From: Acidobacteriaceae bacterium
GTDB lineage: Bacteria; Acidobacteriota; Terriglobia; Terriglobales; Acidobacteriaceae
Reading direction: 5' to 3'
NCBI GenBank assembly: GCA_003132405.1
Contig: PKXQ01000138.1
Coordinates: 88,379-152,378 of the forward strand
DNA length: 64,000 bases
The position numbers and the translations under genes were made by a program. Under the pieces are notes generated by a model. The model did not search any database, had not been told where the DNA came from, and saw only the letters and a list, made by a program, of their open reading frames with translations. Below are positions 38,653 through 48,492 of this stretch, in pieces; the first letter of the stretch is position 1, and each line of letters starts with the position of its first letter.

Positions 38653-40278
38653 ATGTCTGAAGTCCTCTCCACCGACGCCGCGACCGCCACAACCACGAGC
38701 AGCCCCAAACCCTCCGTCGAAGTCTTTGCCGTGTATGGCGTCGAGCCTGAGATCCAGGCCTACGCCATGGCGAAGTACTCGCGCTCCTCCCTCTCGATGA
38801 AGGAGTCGCTGAAGGAAATTACCTCGCAGAAGGCGGAGAAATTTCTCAATACTTTTTATTTTCAGTACGGCCATCGCTCCATCGCCGACCTGGCTCACAT
38901 CGCGCTTGCCGTCGAGCGCCTCTCCATTCTGGCGGCCATCGTCGTCGCCGATGAGCAGCGCTGGGATGGCCAGGAGCGCTCCACCCGCTATCAGGATTTT
39001 CGAAAAAGCGGTTACTACACGCCCAGCTTCCAGGGTGACGCTGCCGCGACCGCGCTCTATCGCGAGACCATCGAGTCGCTGTTCGCAGCTTACGAAAAGA
39101 TTTCTCAGCGAACGTTCGAATATCTCGCAAACATCACGCCGCGGCCGGACGAGATGAAACAGGACGCTTACGAGCGTACCTTGCGCGCCCGCGCCTTCGA
39201 CATCTCGCGCTATCTGCTGCCGCTCTCGACCAACACTTCGCTAGGGGAGATCGTCAACGCCCGTACCCTCGAAACACAGGTTGCCCACCTGCTCTCTCAG
39301 CCCCATCAAGAAATCCGCGACCTGGGGGGGCTGCTGAAGCAGGCTGCACTTTCTCCGGCGTACAACGCGAATGAAGAATCGCTGCGGGCGCTGGTGGCGG
39401 CGATCCGCGCCGTTTCGCCCGAGCTCGCCGAGCGTGCGGAACGCGAACTGCTGCGCGAAGTTCGCGTGGCGCCTACGCTGGTTAAGTATGCCGATCCCAA
39501 TCGCTATGAGATCGTGACGCGCATCGAGTTGCAGCAAGCGGCTGAGGAGTTGATGCGAGGCGCGGTCATCGAACCCGCGCCGCTCGTTGACTTGATCGAG
39601 GGTGACTTGATCGAAGATGATCTGACAGGCGCTGCTTTGCGCGAAGGCGACGGGCTTGAGATTGAACTCGCCACGACGCTCGTTTACCGTCACTGCCATT
39701 ATTCCTACCGTCAGCTACGCAACGCGATCGCAGCGGCGGGAGAGGCGCGGCGCCGCGAGATCATCGACCTCGGCCTGCGGCATCGCGGCAAGCACGATGA
39801 GTTGCTGCGCGCGTTCTCCGCCGGGCAGCAGTTCCGCTTCGACATTCTCATGGATATTGGCGGCTTCCGCGACATGCATCGGCATCGCCGTTGCGTGCAG
39901 ATCATGCAGGATTTCACGACTGTTCATGGCTTCGACACGCCACCGGAAGTTGAGGCTGCGGGAGTGCGCGCTGATTACGAGTCGGCGATGAAGCGCGCGG
40001 CTAGCGCGGTTGAGAGACTAGCTGCTTCTGTCGGTGATGAGGCAGCTCAGAGCGCGCAGTACGCGATTCCCCTCGCGTTTCGCAAGCGCACGCTGTTTAA
40101 GATGGATTTCGCCGAGGCTGTCTACATTTCCGAACTGCGGACGACGCCCGCCGGACATTCGTCGTATCGCAACGTAGCCTATGCGATGTATGAAGCGGTC
40201 GCGGCGAAGCATCCGGAGCTGGCGAAATATTTCCGCGTGCACGATGTGCGCGAGCCGGTAGATTTGCTGAAGCGCTGA
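38653..40278 (+). CDS. Tandem-domain ThyX-like protein (FAD-dependent thymidylate synthase family)
   Basis: Two ThyX-like halves: ...QYGHRSIADLAHIALAVERLS...DEQRWDGQERSTRYQDF and ...HRGKHDELLRAFSAGQQFRFDILMDIGGFRDMHRHRRCVQIMQDF. Confidence 0.82.
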   Translation: MSEVLSTDAATATTTSSPKPSVEVFAVYGVEPEIQAYAMAKYSRSSLSMKESLKEITSQKAEKFLNTFYFQYGHRSIADLAHIALAVERLSILAAIVVADEQRWDGQERSTRYQDFRKSGYYTPSFQGDAAATALYRETIESLFAAYEKISQRTFEYLANITPRPDEMKQDAYERTLRARAFDISRYLLPLSTNTSLGEIVNARTLETQVAHLLSQPHQEIRDLGGLLKQAALSPAYNANEESLRALVAAIRAVSPELAERAERELLREVRVAPTLVKYADPNRYEIVTRIELQQAAEELMRGAVIEPAPLVDLIEGDLIEDDLTGAALREGDGLEIELATTLVYRHCHYSYRQLRNAIAAAGEARRREIIDLGLRHRGKHDELLRAFSAGQQFRFDILMDIGGFRDMHRHRRCVQIMQDFTTVHGFDTPPEVEAAGVRADYESAMKRAASAVERLAASVGDEAAQSAQYAIPLAFRKRTLFKMDFAEAVYISELRTTPAGHSSYRNVAYAMYEAVAAKHPELAKYFRVHDVREPVDLLKR

Positions 40279-40372
40279 CGAGTGCTTTTACCACCAAGGC
40301 CGCGAAGGCGCCCCAGGACGTGATGAGCGAAATTGACGGCGATGAATCTTCGCCTCTAGAATCAGCTCACAC

Positions 40373-40705
40373 ATGCCCAACTACGAATACCTGTGCAAGG
40401 ACTGCGGACATCGCTTTGAACAGATCCGCAAATTCTCTGACAAGCAGCTGCGCAAGTGCCCCCAGTGCGGAGGCGTGATCGAGCAGGTGATCTCGGCGCC
40501 AGCCGTGCAGTTCAAAGGCTCGGGATGGTACGTAACCGACTATGCCAAGAAGGGCGCGGCATCAGCGGGGTCGTCGTCTTCTTCAGAAAGCGACAGCAGC
40601 GCGAGCGAGACGAAAGACTCCAAAGAAACAAAAGAAAAAAAAGACTCAAAAAAAGACGACAAGCCCAAGGGCGAGAGCTCGCACAAGAAACAGAAGAAGG
40701 ACTAG
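40373..40705 (+). CDS. FmdB-family zinc-ribbon protein
   Basis: MPNYEYLCKDCGHRFEQIRKFSDKQLRKCPQCGGVIEQVISAPAVQFKGSGWYVTDY. Confidence 0.9.
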   Translation: MPNYEYLCKDCGHRFEQIRKFSDKQLRKCPQCGGVIEQVISAPAVQFKGSGWYVTDYAKKGAASAGSSSSSESDSSASETKDSKETKEKKDSKKDDKPKGESSHKKQKKD

Positions 40706-40747
40706 AAATCGGGTGATCGCCCCCAACTAATTTTCGATCTACGACGA

Positions 40748-41065
40748 TCAACTACTTGGGCTGCGTTCGGGCGCGCCTACCACCACGGTTCGTCTGCGCG
40801 GTAGTTCATCCTCGGGAACTTCCGCTTGGAACTGCAAGTTGAGACCTTGCCGCTCGCACTGCTGAAATGCGGCTTCGTTGAAGAAGTAAACGATGTCTCC
40901 TCCGAAGCGATCTTTGGCGCGGCGGCGTTCGTCGAGGTCGAAGGGGCTTGCCGAATACACTTTGATGCCGGGCTGTTCGCGCAGGACAGCGCCTAGCTCG
41001 CGTTGAAATTCAAGCGCTCCCTGCCGGACTTGCGCCATGGTGAAAGAGACGACGTGATAGTTCAT
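40748..41065 (-). CDS. Hypothetical protein
   Basis: ORF, likely start MNYHVVSFTMAQ. Confidence 0.55.
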   Translation of the reverse strand: MNYHVVSFTMAQVRQGALEFQRELGAVLREQPGIKVYSASPFDLDERRRAKDRFGGDIVYFFNEAAFQQCERQGLNLQFQAEVPEDELPRRRTVVVGAPERSPSS

Positions 41066-41183
41066 AAGGATCGGGTGATCTGGCCATCGGGTCATCGAAA
41101 ATCTCTTGCTTGATGGACGGCTATTTAATCAAGGATAGTCGTTACAACGACTACTTCTAGGGTTCTTCCAACCTCCCGCTCAT

Positions 41184-42110
41184 TCATTTTGCCTCAATGC
41201 CAGCGGCTGCCATCATTCTGCCGGTCACGCCCTTTTCGGCTCGGTAGCTGAAGAGCAGCTCTTTGTGACAAGCCGTGCAGGGCGCCGTCGCGTCGATATT
41301 CTTTGCGGGTAGGCCCGCATCGAGCAACTGGCGGCGGTTGGCTTCCACTAGATCGAGAAAAAGTTTCGCAGGTAATTCGCTGTGTCCGGGGGCGCGAGCG
41401 GTGAGGAAGAGCAGCGGATATTTCTCCCGCACGGGATCGGATTCTTTCAGTTCGCGAAATAAGTTGGTGGCATAGGCGAACTGCGCCTCAAATTTTGTGC
41501 GCACTTCCTCGCCAACTTCATAGCAGCACGCCTGCACGCCCGGGCCGATTGCCGCCAAAAGATCTCGCGGATCGCTCGTGAAGTGTTTGCGCATTTCGCC
41601 GACTCCTTTCTCGACGATGCGCTGCACGGTACCGCGCCATCCGGCGTGAAAAACTCCTACAGCGCGGCGTTTGCGATCGACGAGAATGATGGGAAAGCAA
41701 TCGGCCGTCTGCACGGCAATGACGATTCCAGGGGCGTTGGTGATGAGACCGTCACCGGCGAGGGGCTCACGCTTCGCTTCGCTTTCATCGACGCGATGGA
41801 TCAGGTCGGAATGAATCTGGCGCAGCGAAACCAGTGGCCAACTTTTGCGTCCGCTCAAAACGCCCAGTTCTTTGAGAAAAAGTTCTCGGTTGCGCTCGAC
41901 GGCTACGCGAGAGTCATGTTGCGCGAAGCCAAGATTCAGGGCTTTACCCCCGTAGGCGCGCGAGACACCGCCGAGGCGCGTTGAGAAGCCGTGGATGAGC
42001 CAAGGCATTTTGGCTAGCTTCTCGGACCGCAGAATTTGAAGTTTATTTCTTGTGACGCCGGTGGTCACCACCGTTCGATCATAACCTGAATCATCAGGTG
42101 ATCGGGCCAT
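41184..42110 (-). CDS. pgeF: PgeF/YfiH-family multicopper polyphenol oxidase-like (peptidoglycan editing factor)
   Basis: HGFSTRLGGVS, ADCFPIILVDRKRRAVGVFHAGWRGTVQRIVEKGV, IGPGVQACCYEVGEEV. Confidence 0.9.
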   Translation of the reverse strand: MARSPDDSGYDRTVVTTGVTRNKLQILRSEKLAKMPWLIHGFSTRLGGVSRAYGGKALNLGFAQHDSRVAVERNRELFLKELGVLSGRKSWPLVSLRQIHSDLIHRVDESEAKREPLAGDGLITNAPGIVIAVQTADCFPIILVDRKRRAVGVFHAGWRGTVQRIVEKGVGEMRKHFTSDPRDLLAAIGPGVQACCYEVGEEVRTKFEAQFAYATNLFRELKESDPVREKYPLLFLTARAPGHSELPAKLFLDLVEANRRQLLDAGLPAKNIDATAPCTACHKELLFSYRAEKGVTGRMMAAAGIEAK

Positions 42111-42138
42111 CGGGTGATCTAATATTGGCGACTCGCTT

Positions 42139-42339
42139 CTAGTTTTCTACGTCGAAATAAATCTTTGTAGTGGCGCGATAGAGCAAAACCTTTTTTCCGT
42201 CCAGTTGCATGTCGAAGGAATCGATGTGTGCCCACTTGATGCCGCGCACAGTCTTCGCGGCTTCTTTTACTGCGGCCTCGGCAGCCTTGGCAAAACTTTC
42301 TTTCGATGTCCCGATCACTTCGATCACTTTCTGCGTCAT
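42139..42339 (-). CDS. Dodecin family protein
   Basis: MTQKVIEVIGTSKESFAKAAEAAVKEAAKTVRGIKWAHI; RBS CAAGGAG. Confidence 0.9.
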   Translation of the reverse strand: MTQKVIEVIGTSKESFAKAAEAAVKEAAKTVRGIKWAHIDSFDMQLDGKKVLLYRATTKIYFDVEN

Positions 42340-42473
42340 TCTGATCTCCTTGGAATTATGATCGGTGAGATTGTACGCCACTTTCGCGTGCGCTTTAAAA
42401 CCGACGAACTGCGAGCAATCTTAAGAATGTTGCTCGCAGCCCGCAGTTTTTGAATCTGTCGCTTGTTTTAAAT

Positions 42474-43415
42474 CTATTCTTTGCCGCTGGTCATGCCGTT
42501 GGCCGCCGGCTCGGCCGCACGTTCTTCGACTACCGGATTGATCTTCACCGTGGCCAGAATTTTCCCCAGTTTGGCAAAGACTTCATCGCGATTGACGTGC
42601 TGGACGCCGCCTTCGGTGGCAAAGCCCTCCGTGCCCAGGCCCAGGACATATTCGTAGCACGCTCCGTTTTCGTAGCTGTGGTAATACTGCGTCTCAGACT
42701 GCTTGATGGCGTTGGCGGAAAAGTTCGAAGTCGTCTCCATTTCATTTGCGCCGACTTTCACTTTCTCCGCATCGACCGGCTCGCCGTCGGGGTTACGGGT
42801 GTCGACGAAGGAGAAATGCTCACACTCCTGCTGAGAGAGGCTGCGATTGACGTTCACGTTGAAGAAGGCGGAGGCGAAGTCGGTGCCGCGATAAGACTTG
42901 TCGGAGAGTGCTACGGTCGCGATGGTGACGCCGCCGGGTTGCACGAAATTCATCGCAACATCTGGGGGAATGTTGGTGGGCGTGTCGCCGGTGCTCACGA
43001 GATCGGGCTTTACTTTATCGCCTGAAATCAGCAGCGCTTTGCGCGGATAGAGGAATGAAATGCCCGAGCTGGCGTCGGTGTAGGTGACGTTTGCGGGACG
43101 CTTCCTGGCAGCTTTTTTTGCCGATGCTGGTGCAGCGGCGGCTGGAGCGGCTGGCGCTATTTCCGCAACGGCAGGCATGGGCGAACTTGCCGCAGGGCTG
43201 GAAACGCCTACCAGCGCGGGTTTAGACGATTGCTTCGAGCAGGCGCTCGCGGCGAGAAGCACTGCAAGAATTGCGAAGCCTGCGATCATGGCGAATTTCT
43301 GCTGGCGCGACCAGGACGAGAGCGTGGTCCCGGAGATTGTCTTGGTGGTTTGGTTCGCGAATTTATTGTTAGTTGGTTTCTTGTTATCGGATTCGGATTT
43401 CCAAGCGGTTGTCAT
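42474..43415 (-). CDS. Membrane-anchored hypothetical protein
   Basis: Single TM (FAMIAGFAILAVLLAASACS); start MTTAWKSESDNK. Confidence 0.65.
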   Translation of the reverse strand: MTTAWKSESDNKKPTNNKFANQTTKTISGTTLSSWSRQQKFAMIAGFAILAVLLAASACSKQSSKPALVGVSSPAASSPMPAVAEIAPAAPAAAAPASAKKAARKRPANVTYTDASSGISFLYPRKALLISGDKVKPDLVSTGDTPTNIPPDVAMNFVQPGGVTIATVALSDKSYRGTDFASAFFNVNVNRSLSQQECEHFSFVDTRNPDGEPVDAEKVKVGANEMETTSNFSANAIKQSETQYYHSYENGACYEYVLGLGTEGFATEGGVQHVNRDEVFAKLGKILATVKINPVVEERAAEPAANGMTSGKE

Positions 43416-43591
43416 TGTGTCACCTCTTCTGCGCTGGCGCAGTCGTAAGTGATAGGGCAGGAGAGCGGCCAAATCTCTGGATGTTGATGTTGCGAGACTT
43501 AGGATTGGCGCGGGGCTGGATTGTGTGCCGCCCGAGACACGGCGTGTGGCGGGCCACACGGCTGAGCGGTCGCCCGCACTAGAATGCGTTC

Positions 43592-44470
43592 ATGCACAAG
43601 GGATCGCTTAGCCGTTTTCTAAATTCTCCTGAAGGTTATCGGGGTCGGCTGGCGCCTTCGCCTACGGGGCTGTTGCACGTTGGCCATGCGCGGACATTTT
43701 GGATCGCGGCGCAACGGGCGCGCGAACATCGGGGAATGTTGATTTTAAGGAATGAGGACCTGGATCCGCAACGCTCGCGGGCGGAGTTTGCGCGCGCGAT
43801 GGTGGAAGATTTGCGCTGGCTGGGAATTCAGTGGAGTGAGGGGCCGGATTGTGGAGGGGCGTGCGGGCCGTACGCGCAGAGTGAGCGCCGGGCGCACTAT
43901 CTGGAGGCTTGGCGGCGGCTGCGCGAGGGCGGATTTATTTATCCGTGCGTTTGTTCGCGGAAGGATTTAGCGCAAGCGGCTAGCGCTCCGAATGAAGGCG
44001 ATGCTGATGATGAACCAGTGTATCCGGGGACGTGCCGCGGGCGTGCTGCTGGGGCCATCGCGGGACCGGCGGGGGCGAATTGGCGATTTCGTGTTCCGGA
44101 TGGCGAGGCGATTGAGTTTACGGATTTGAATCTGGGTGCGCAGCGCTATGTGGCGGGGCGGGATTTTGGGGATTTTCTGGTGTGGCGGCGCGACGATGTT
44201 TCTGCCTACCAGTTGGCGGTCGTGGTGGACGATGCGGCGATGCGGATTACGGAAGTGGTGCGGGGCGCGGATTTGCTGAAGTCGACGGTGCGGCAACTTT
44301 TGCTGACGCGGGCGCTGGGGCTGGCTGCTCCGGATTATTTTCATTGCGAACTGGTGCGGGATGCGGCGGGAGTGCGGCTGGCGAAGCGGCATGATGCGCT
44401 TAGCGTGCGGCATTTGCGGGAGAGCGGGATGGCTCCGGAGAAGGTTTTGGCGATGGCCGGTTGGCCATGA
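43592..44470 (+). CDS. gluQ: Glutamyl-Q tRNA(Asp) synthetase
   Basis: GRLAPSPTGLLHVGHARTFWIA, LRNEDLDPQR, LAKRHDALSVRHLRESG; short GluRS paralogue with Cys pair and YPGTC. Confidence 0.88.
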   Translation: MHKGSLSRFLNSPEGYRGRLAPSPTGLLHVGHARTFWIAAQRAREHRGMLILRNEDLDPQRSRAEFARAMVEDLRWLGIQWSEGPDCGGACGPYAQSERRAHYLEAWRRLREGGFIYPCVCSRKDLAQAASAPNEGDADDEPVYPGTCRGRAAGAIAGPAGANWRFRVPDGEAIEFTDLNLGAQRYVAGRDFGDFLVWRRDDVSAYQLAVVVDDAAMRITEVVRGADLLKSTVRQLLLTRALGLAAPDYFHCELVRDAAGVRLAKRHDALSVRHLRESGMAPEKVLAMAGWP

Positions 44471-45261
44471 TGGCAAATCTCACCACCACTATCATTTCTC
44501 TTGCATTGGGCACTTCGCCTGACCATCCTAGATTGGTGAGTTCGGACAAAATTTTTCTTACTGCGGAATGGCGGCATCTTGCCATGCTGAATTATGAAGT
44601 GGACGCTCGTCTGCTTCTTCCGTTTGTTCCCGCTGAAACTGAACTGGATTGCTGGGATGGGAAAGTGTTTGTCAGCCTGGTGGGCTTTCGATTTCTTCGA
44701 ACCAGAATGTTCGGGTGGGTGGCGATTCCGATGCACTCAAATTTCGAGGAAGTGAATCTGCGATTTTATGTGCGGAGGCAGGTGGGGAACGAGGTACGAC
44801 GCGGAGTGGTATTCATTCAAGAAACCGTTCCGCGCCGGGCGATTGCTATAGTTGCGCGTGTTTTCTATAACGAGAATTATGTGGCCGCACCGATGGCGCA
44901 CGAGATTCGCCCTCTGGGCGATCATGATTTGAGCGTCGCTTACAAATGGCGCACTGGGAAGCGCTGGAACGAGATCAAACTTGAAACTAAGGGCAACTCC
45001 GAACTGCCGGCGGAGGACTCGATCGAACAGTTCATCACCGAGCACTATTGGGGATGTGCGGCGCAGCGCGATGGCGGGTGCGTGGAATATCGCGTGACGC
45101 ATCCGGCATGGAAAGTTTGGCAGGTTGAACGGTGCGCGTTTGATTTCGATGCGGAAGAGTTTTACGGAAAAGAAATGGCAGGAGTGCTAGCGGGCCAGCC
45201 ACAATCGGCCTTTTTGGCGGAAGGATCGGCGGTGGCAGTGATGCGGGGGCGACGTTTGTGA
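44461..45261 (+). CDS. YqjF/DUF2071-like protein
   Basis: FLTAEWRHLAMLNYEVDARLLLPFVPAETELD...FVSLVGFRFLRTRMFGWVAIPMHSNFEEVNLRFYVRR. Confidence 0.8.
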   Translation: MAMMANLTTTIISLALGTSPDHPRLVSSDKIFLTAEWRHLAMLNYEVDARLLLPFVPAETELDCWDGKVFVSLVGFRFLRTRMFGWVAIPMHSNFEEVNLRFYVRRQVGNEVRRGVVFIQETVPRRAIAIVARVFYNENYVAAPMAHEIRPLGDHDLSVAYKWRTGKRWNEIKLETKGNSELPAEDSIEQFITEHYWGCAAQRDGGCVEYRVTHPAWKVWQVERCAFDFDAEEFYGKEMAGVLAGQPQSAFLAEGSAVAVMRGRRL

Positions 45262-45474
45262 GGGATCCGATTGAGCTCAACGAAGGTCAATTCTGCCTCG
45301 AAATGGGCCGTTTTGACACTTTTTTGCTGTCCGAGGGCCATTTTCCGGGCATTTTCGAGGGGTAACTTACTGGGAACCGCATAAAATCTGCATAAAATGC
45401 TACTTTTCCACAGCGCGGTGCGTTAGTATTCGTTCGATACATGCAAATTAAGTAAGTTCCTGAAGGAGGAATTC

Positions 45475-45768
45475 ATGGCTTCTGGTATGACCAAGACGCA
45501 ACTCACTCGGCTGCTGGCCGAGAAGCTCGAACTCAACAACAAGACGGCCGCCGCTTTTCTGGAGCACCTGGCCGACACGGCAATTAAAGAGACGAAGAAG
45601 AACGGTGTATTTGTTGTGCCCGGACTGGGCCGCCTGGTGAAGGCGCATCGCAAGGCACGCATGGGACGCAATCCGCAGACCGGCGAACCGATTCAGATCA
45701 AGGCGAAGACGGTGGTGAAGTTCCGCGTGGCGAAGGCCGCGAAGGACGCGATCGCGCCGAAGAAGTAG
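45475..45768 (+). CDS. HU-family DNA-binding protein
   Basis: MTKTQLTRLLAEKLELNNKTAAAFLEHL...GLGRLVKAHRKARMGRNPQTGEPIQIKAKTVVKFRVAKAAKDAI; RBS AAGGAGG. Confidence 0.93.
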   Translation: MASGMTKTQLTRLLAEKLELNNKTAAAFLEHLADTAIKETKKNGVFVVPGLGRLVKAHRKARMGRNPQTGEPIQIKAKTVVKFRVAKAAKDAIAPKK

Positions 45769-45820
45769 TTGTTGTGTGTGGCGCGGGCACTCTTGTCCGC
45801 GAAAAGTTGGAATCAATGAG

Positions 45821-45849
45821 AAGGCCGGCTTTCGAGTCGGCCTTTTTTC
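45821..45849 (+). terminator. Rho-independent terminator after HU gene
   Basis: AAGGCCGgCT-TTCG-AGtCGGCCTT followed by a T-run. Confidence 0.8.
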
Positions 45850-45870
45850 TTGCTGACAAGTCTCCTCTGA

Positions 45871-46331
45871 CTAAGTTTTCAGCTCTATCAATTCTGCTCT
45901 TACGTTTCCTTCGTCGATCAGCAATCTCCCCACGCTCACCGGCAAACTAAAACGCCGCGGGCCGGCGCTCCCGGGATTGAAATAGAGGGCGCCGTTTTTC
46001 TCTTCGATGTTTGGCTTATGGCTATGGCCGTATACGACAACGCGGAATCCGGCGGTTTGCGGTTTCAGGTCGAGTTGGGCTAGGTCATGCAGCATGTAAA
46101 TCGATATGCCGTTGATTTCGAGGATTTCGGTGAGCGGCAAAGTGCTTGCCCAGGGCGCGGTGTCGACGTTTCCTCGGATTGCGGTTACGGGCGCGATTTG
46201 GTTTAGCGCTTCTAGGATTTCGGGAGCGCCTATGTCTCCGGCGTGGAGGATGCGATCGGATCCGCGCAGGGCTTCGACGGCTTGCGGGCGCAAGAGGCCG
46301 TGAGTGTCGGAGATTACGTGCCGATGGCCAC
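45871..46331 (-). pseudogene. YfcE-type metallophosphoesterase with N-terminal frameshift
   Basis: GTG GCC ATC GGC AC then GTA ATC TCC GAC ACT CAC GGC: one missing base restores MAIGTVISDTHGLLRPQAVEALRGSDRILHAGDIG. ORF track starts at a TTG past the catalytic DTHG. Confidence 0.65.
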
Positions 46332-46485
46332 GGACTTCTTAGTCACTGGATTTCGACCTTATCTTGTTGGCGGTTGCCGACGGCCGAGAGCTTGCCCTGA
46401 GCTTGCCGAAGGGGCGGCCGTCGCTACGTGATTCTCGTACGACTATACTTCTCATAAGAACATACGACGAACATCCCACGAATTT

Positions 46486-48423
46486 GTGACCGAAAATATT
46501 TCAAACTTGGCGGACGCGCTGCGGCGCTATTGGGGATATCACGAGTTTCGTCCCAAGCAGGAGAATGTTATACGCAGTCTGCTGGCGGCGCACGACACCT
46601 GCGTAGTGATGCCGACGGGCGGCGGGAAGTCGCTGTGCTATCAGCTTCCGGCGGTGATCTCGGGGCGGACGGCGGTGGTGGTGTCGCCGCTGATTGCGCT
46701 GATGCAGGACCAGGCGGCGCAACTGGCGCAGATGGGGATTCCGGCGGCGGTGATTAATAGTACGCAGAGTCCGGCGGAGCGGCGGCAGGTGATGGAGAAG
46801 GCGGCGCGCGGCGAGTACAGGCTGCTTTATCTTTCGCCGGAGCGGCTGGCGGCGGGAAATACTTTTGAGTGGCTGGCGAAGGTTCCGGTGGGCTTTTTTG
46901 CGGTGGATGAGGCGCATTGCATTTCGGAGTGGGGACATGAGTTTCGTCCGGACTATCGGTTGCTGAGCCGGTTGCGCGGGAGTTTCGCGACGCTTCCGAT
47001 TGCGGCGTTTACGGCAAGCGCCACGCGGCAGGTGCGGCACGACATTATCAAGCAGTTGCAGATGCGGACGCCGGATTGTTATATCGCGAGCTTTCATCGG
47101 CAGAATTTGTGCTATGTGGTGCACGAGTGCGAGGCGCGGACGCAGATGGAGTTGCTGGTGCGGGCGCTGCGGCAGTATGCGGGAGAGAGCGTGATCGTGT
47201 ATTCGCCGACGATTCGGCGCGTGCAGGAGACGGTCGAATACCTGGAGGAGAGCGGGATTGCGGCGATTCCTTATCACGCGAAGATGGAGACGCCGATGCG
47301 GCGGCAGAATCAGGAACGCTGGATGTCGGACGAGGTGCGCGTGCTGGTGGGGACGATTGCGTTTGGCCTCGGAATCAATAAACCGGCGGTGCGGGCGGTG
47401 ATTCACTTGTCGCTGCCGCCATCGATTGAGCAGTATTACCAGGAGGCGGGACGTGCGGGCCGTGACGGGCGGCCGGCGGATTGCGTACTGCTGTGGCAGA
47501 AACAGGATCATGTTCTGCTGGGGTATTTCGTCGGCAAAATTTCGGACGAAACCGAGCGCGAGCGTGCGTCAGAACGCAAGCGTGTGATCAGCCGGTTTGC
47601 GGATTCTTCTGGCTGCAGGCATCGGCAGATTTGCTTGCATTTTGGCGAGACTCCGAAGTGGGAGAGTTGCGGGAATTGCGACAATTGCAACGCTCGGCCG
47701 GAGTGGCTGAAGGGCGAGAGGAAGCGGGCTGAGTTGCCGCCGGTCGCGGCGCGGAAGAGGACATTTTCGCGGGCATCTTTTGCTTCTGCGTCGCTTGAGG
47801 GTCCGTTGTTTGGGGAAGAGGCGCCGCGCGGGCGCGAGGCGACGGCGGAGGCTGATCCGGCGCTGGCGGAATACTTGCGCGAATGGCGGCGCAATATGGC
47901 GCGGGAGAATAAGGTGCCCGCGTACATTATTTTGCACGACAGCACGCTGGAGGAGTTGTGCCAGCGGCGTCCGGCGAATTTTGCCGAGTTGAAGCAGGTG
48001 GCGGGAATTGGCGAAAAGAAGGCGGATGTGTATGGCGCGGAGATTCTGCAGGCGCTGCGAAATTTTGGCGGAGGAGCGCGGGCGGCGCCGGTGGTGGCGC
48101 GGGAGGCGGCTCCGGCGGAGCAGACGCTGCGGCTTTTGAATGAGGGGCGCAGTTTTGAGGAGATTGCGCGCATACGCGCGCGGCAGCTTTCGACGGTGGT
48201 ATGCACGGTGGCGAGTCTCGTCGAGAGCGGGCAAATCAAGCTGGATGCGAAGTGGATTTCTCCGGATGCGCAGCCGCTGATTGAGGCGGCTTGCCTGAAG
48301 CAGGGAGTGGAGCGGCTGAAGGATATTAAGGATGCGGTGCCGCCTTATGTCAGTTTTGAGGATATACGGCTGGTGGTGGCGCATATGCGGGCAGAGAATC
48401 GGATTGCGGCGAAGATGGCGTAG
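46486..48423 (+). CDS. recQ: ATP-dependent DNA helicase RecQ
   Basis: MPTGGGKSLCYQLPAV, DEAHCISEWGHEFRPDY, GTIAFGLGINKPAVRAVIH, CGNCDNC zinc motif, HRDC region; GTG start. Confidence 0.93.
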   Translation: MTENISNLADALRRYWGYHEFRPKQENVIRSLLAAHDTCVVMPTGGGKSLCYQLPAVISGRTAVVVSPLIALMQDQAAQLAQMGIPAAVINSTQSPAERRQVMEKAARGEYRLLYLSPERLAAGNTFEWLAKVPVGFFAVDEAHCISEWGHEFRPDYRLLSRLRGSFATLPIAAFTASATRQVRHDIIKQLQMRTPDCYIASFHRQNLCYVVHECEARTQMELLVRALRQYAGESVIVYSPTIRRVQETVEYLEESGIAAIPYHAKMETPMRRQNQERWMSDEVRVLVGTIAFGLGINKPAVRAVIHLSLPPSIEQYYQEAGRAGRDGRPADCVLLWQKQDHVLLGYFVGKISDETERERASERKRVISRFADSSGCRHRQICLHFGETPKWESCGNCDNCNARPEWLKGERKRAELPPVAARKRTFSRASFASASLEGPLFGEEAPRGREATAEADPALAEYLREWRRNMARENKVPAYIILHDSTLEELCQRRPANFAELKQVAGIGEKKADVYGAEILQALRNFGGGARAAPVVAREAAPAEQTLRLLNEGRSFEEIARIRARQLSTVVCTVASLVESGQIKLDAKWISPDAQPLIEAACLKQGVERLKDIKDAVPPYVSFEDIRLVVAHMRAENRIAAKMA

Positions 48424-48452
48424 GCGCTCAGTTTGCCGCGGTCAAATGCACA

Positions 48453-48478
48453 GGTCCTTCGCTGCGCTCAGGATGACA
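48453..48478 (+). repeat. REP-like dispersed element GGTCCTTCGCTGCGCTCAGGATGACA
   Basis: Shared with 51136-51162, 53144-53171, window start and (degenerate) 54222-54262. Confidence 0.85.
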
Positions 48479-48492
48479 ACATGGGTTGTGTC

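Noticed and set aside
43592-44470. Calling this gene gltX
   Set aside because: Too short and lacks the anticodon-binding domain; fits GluQ (YadB) instead.
46501-48384. Long antisense ORFs (336 aa, 271 aa, 243 aa) opposite recQ
   Set aside because: Arg/His/Pro-rich low-complexity translations opposite a clearly conserved RecQ; expected by-product of GC-rich codon usage.
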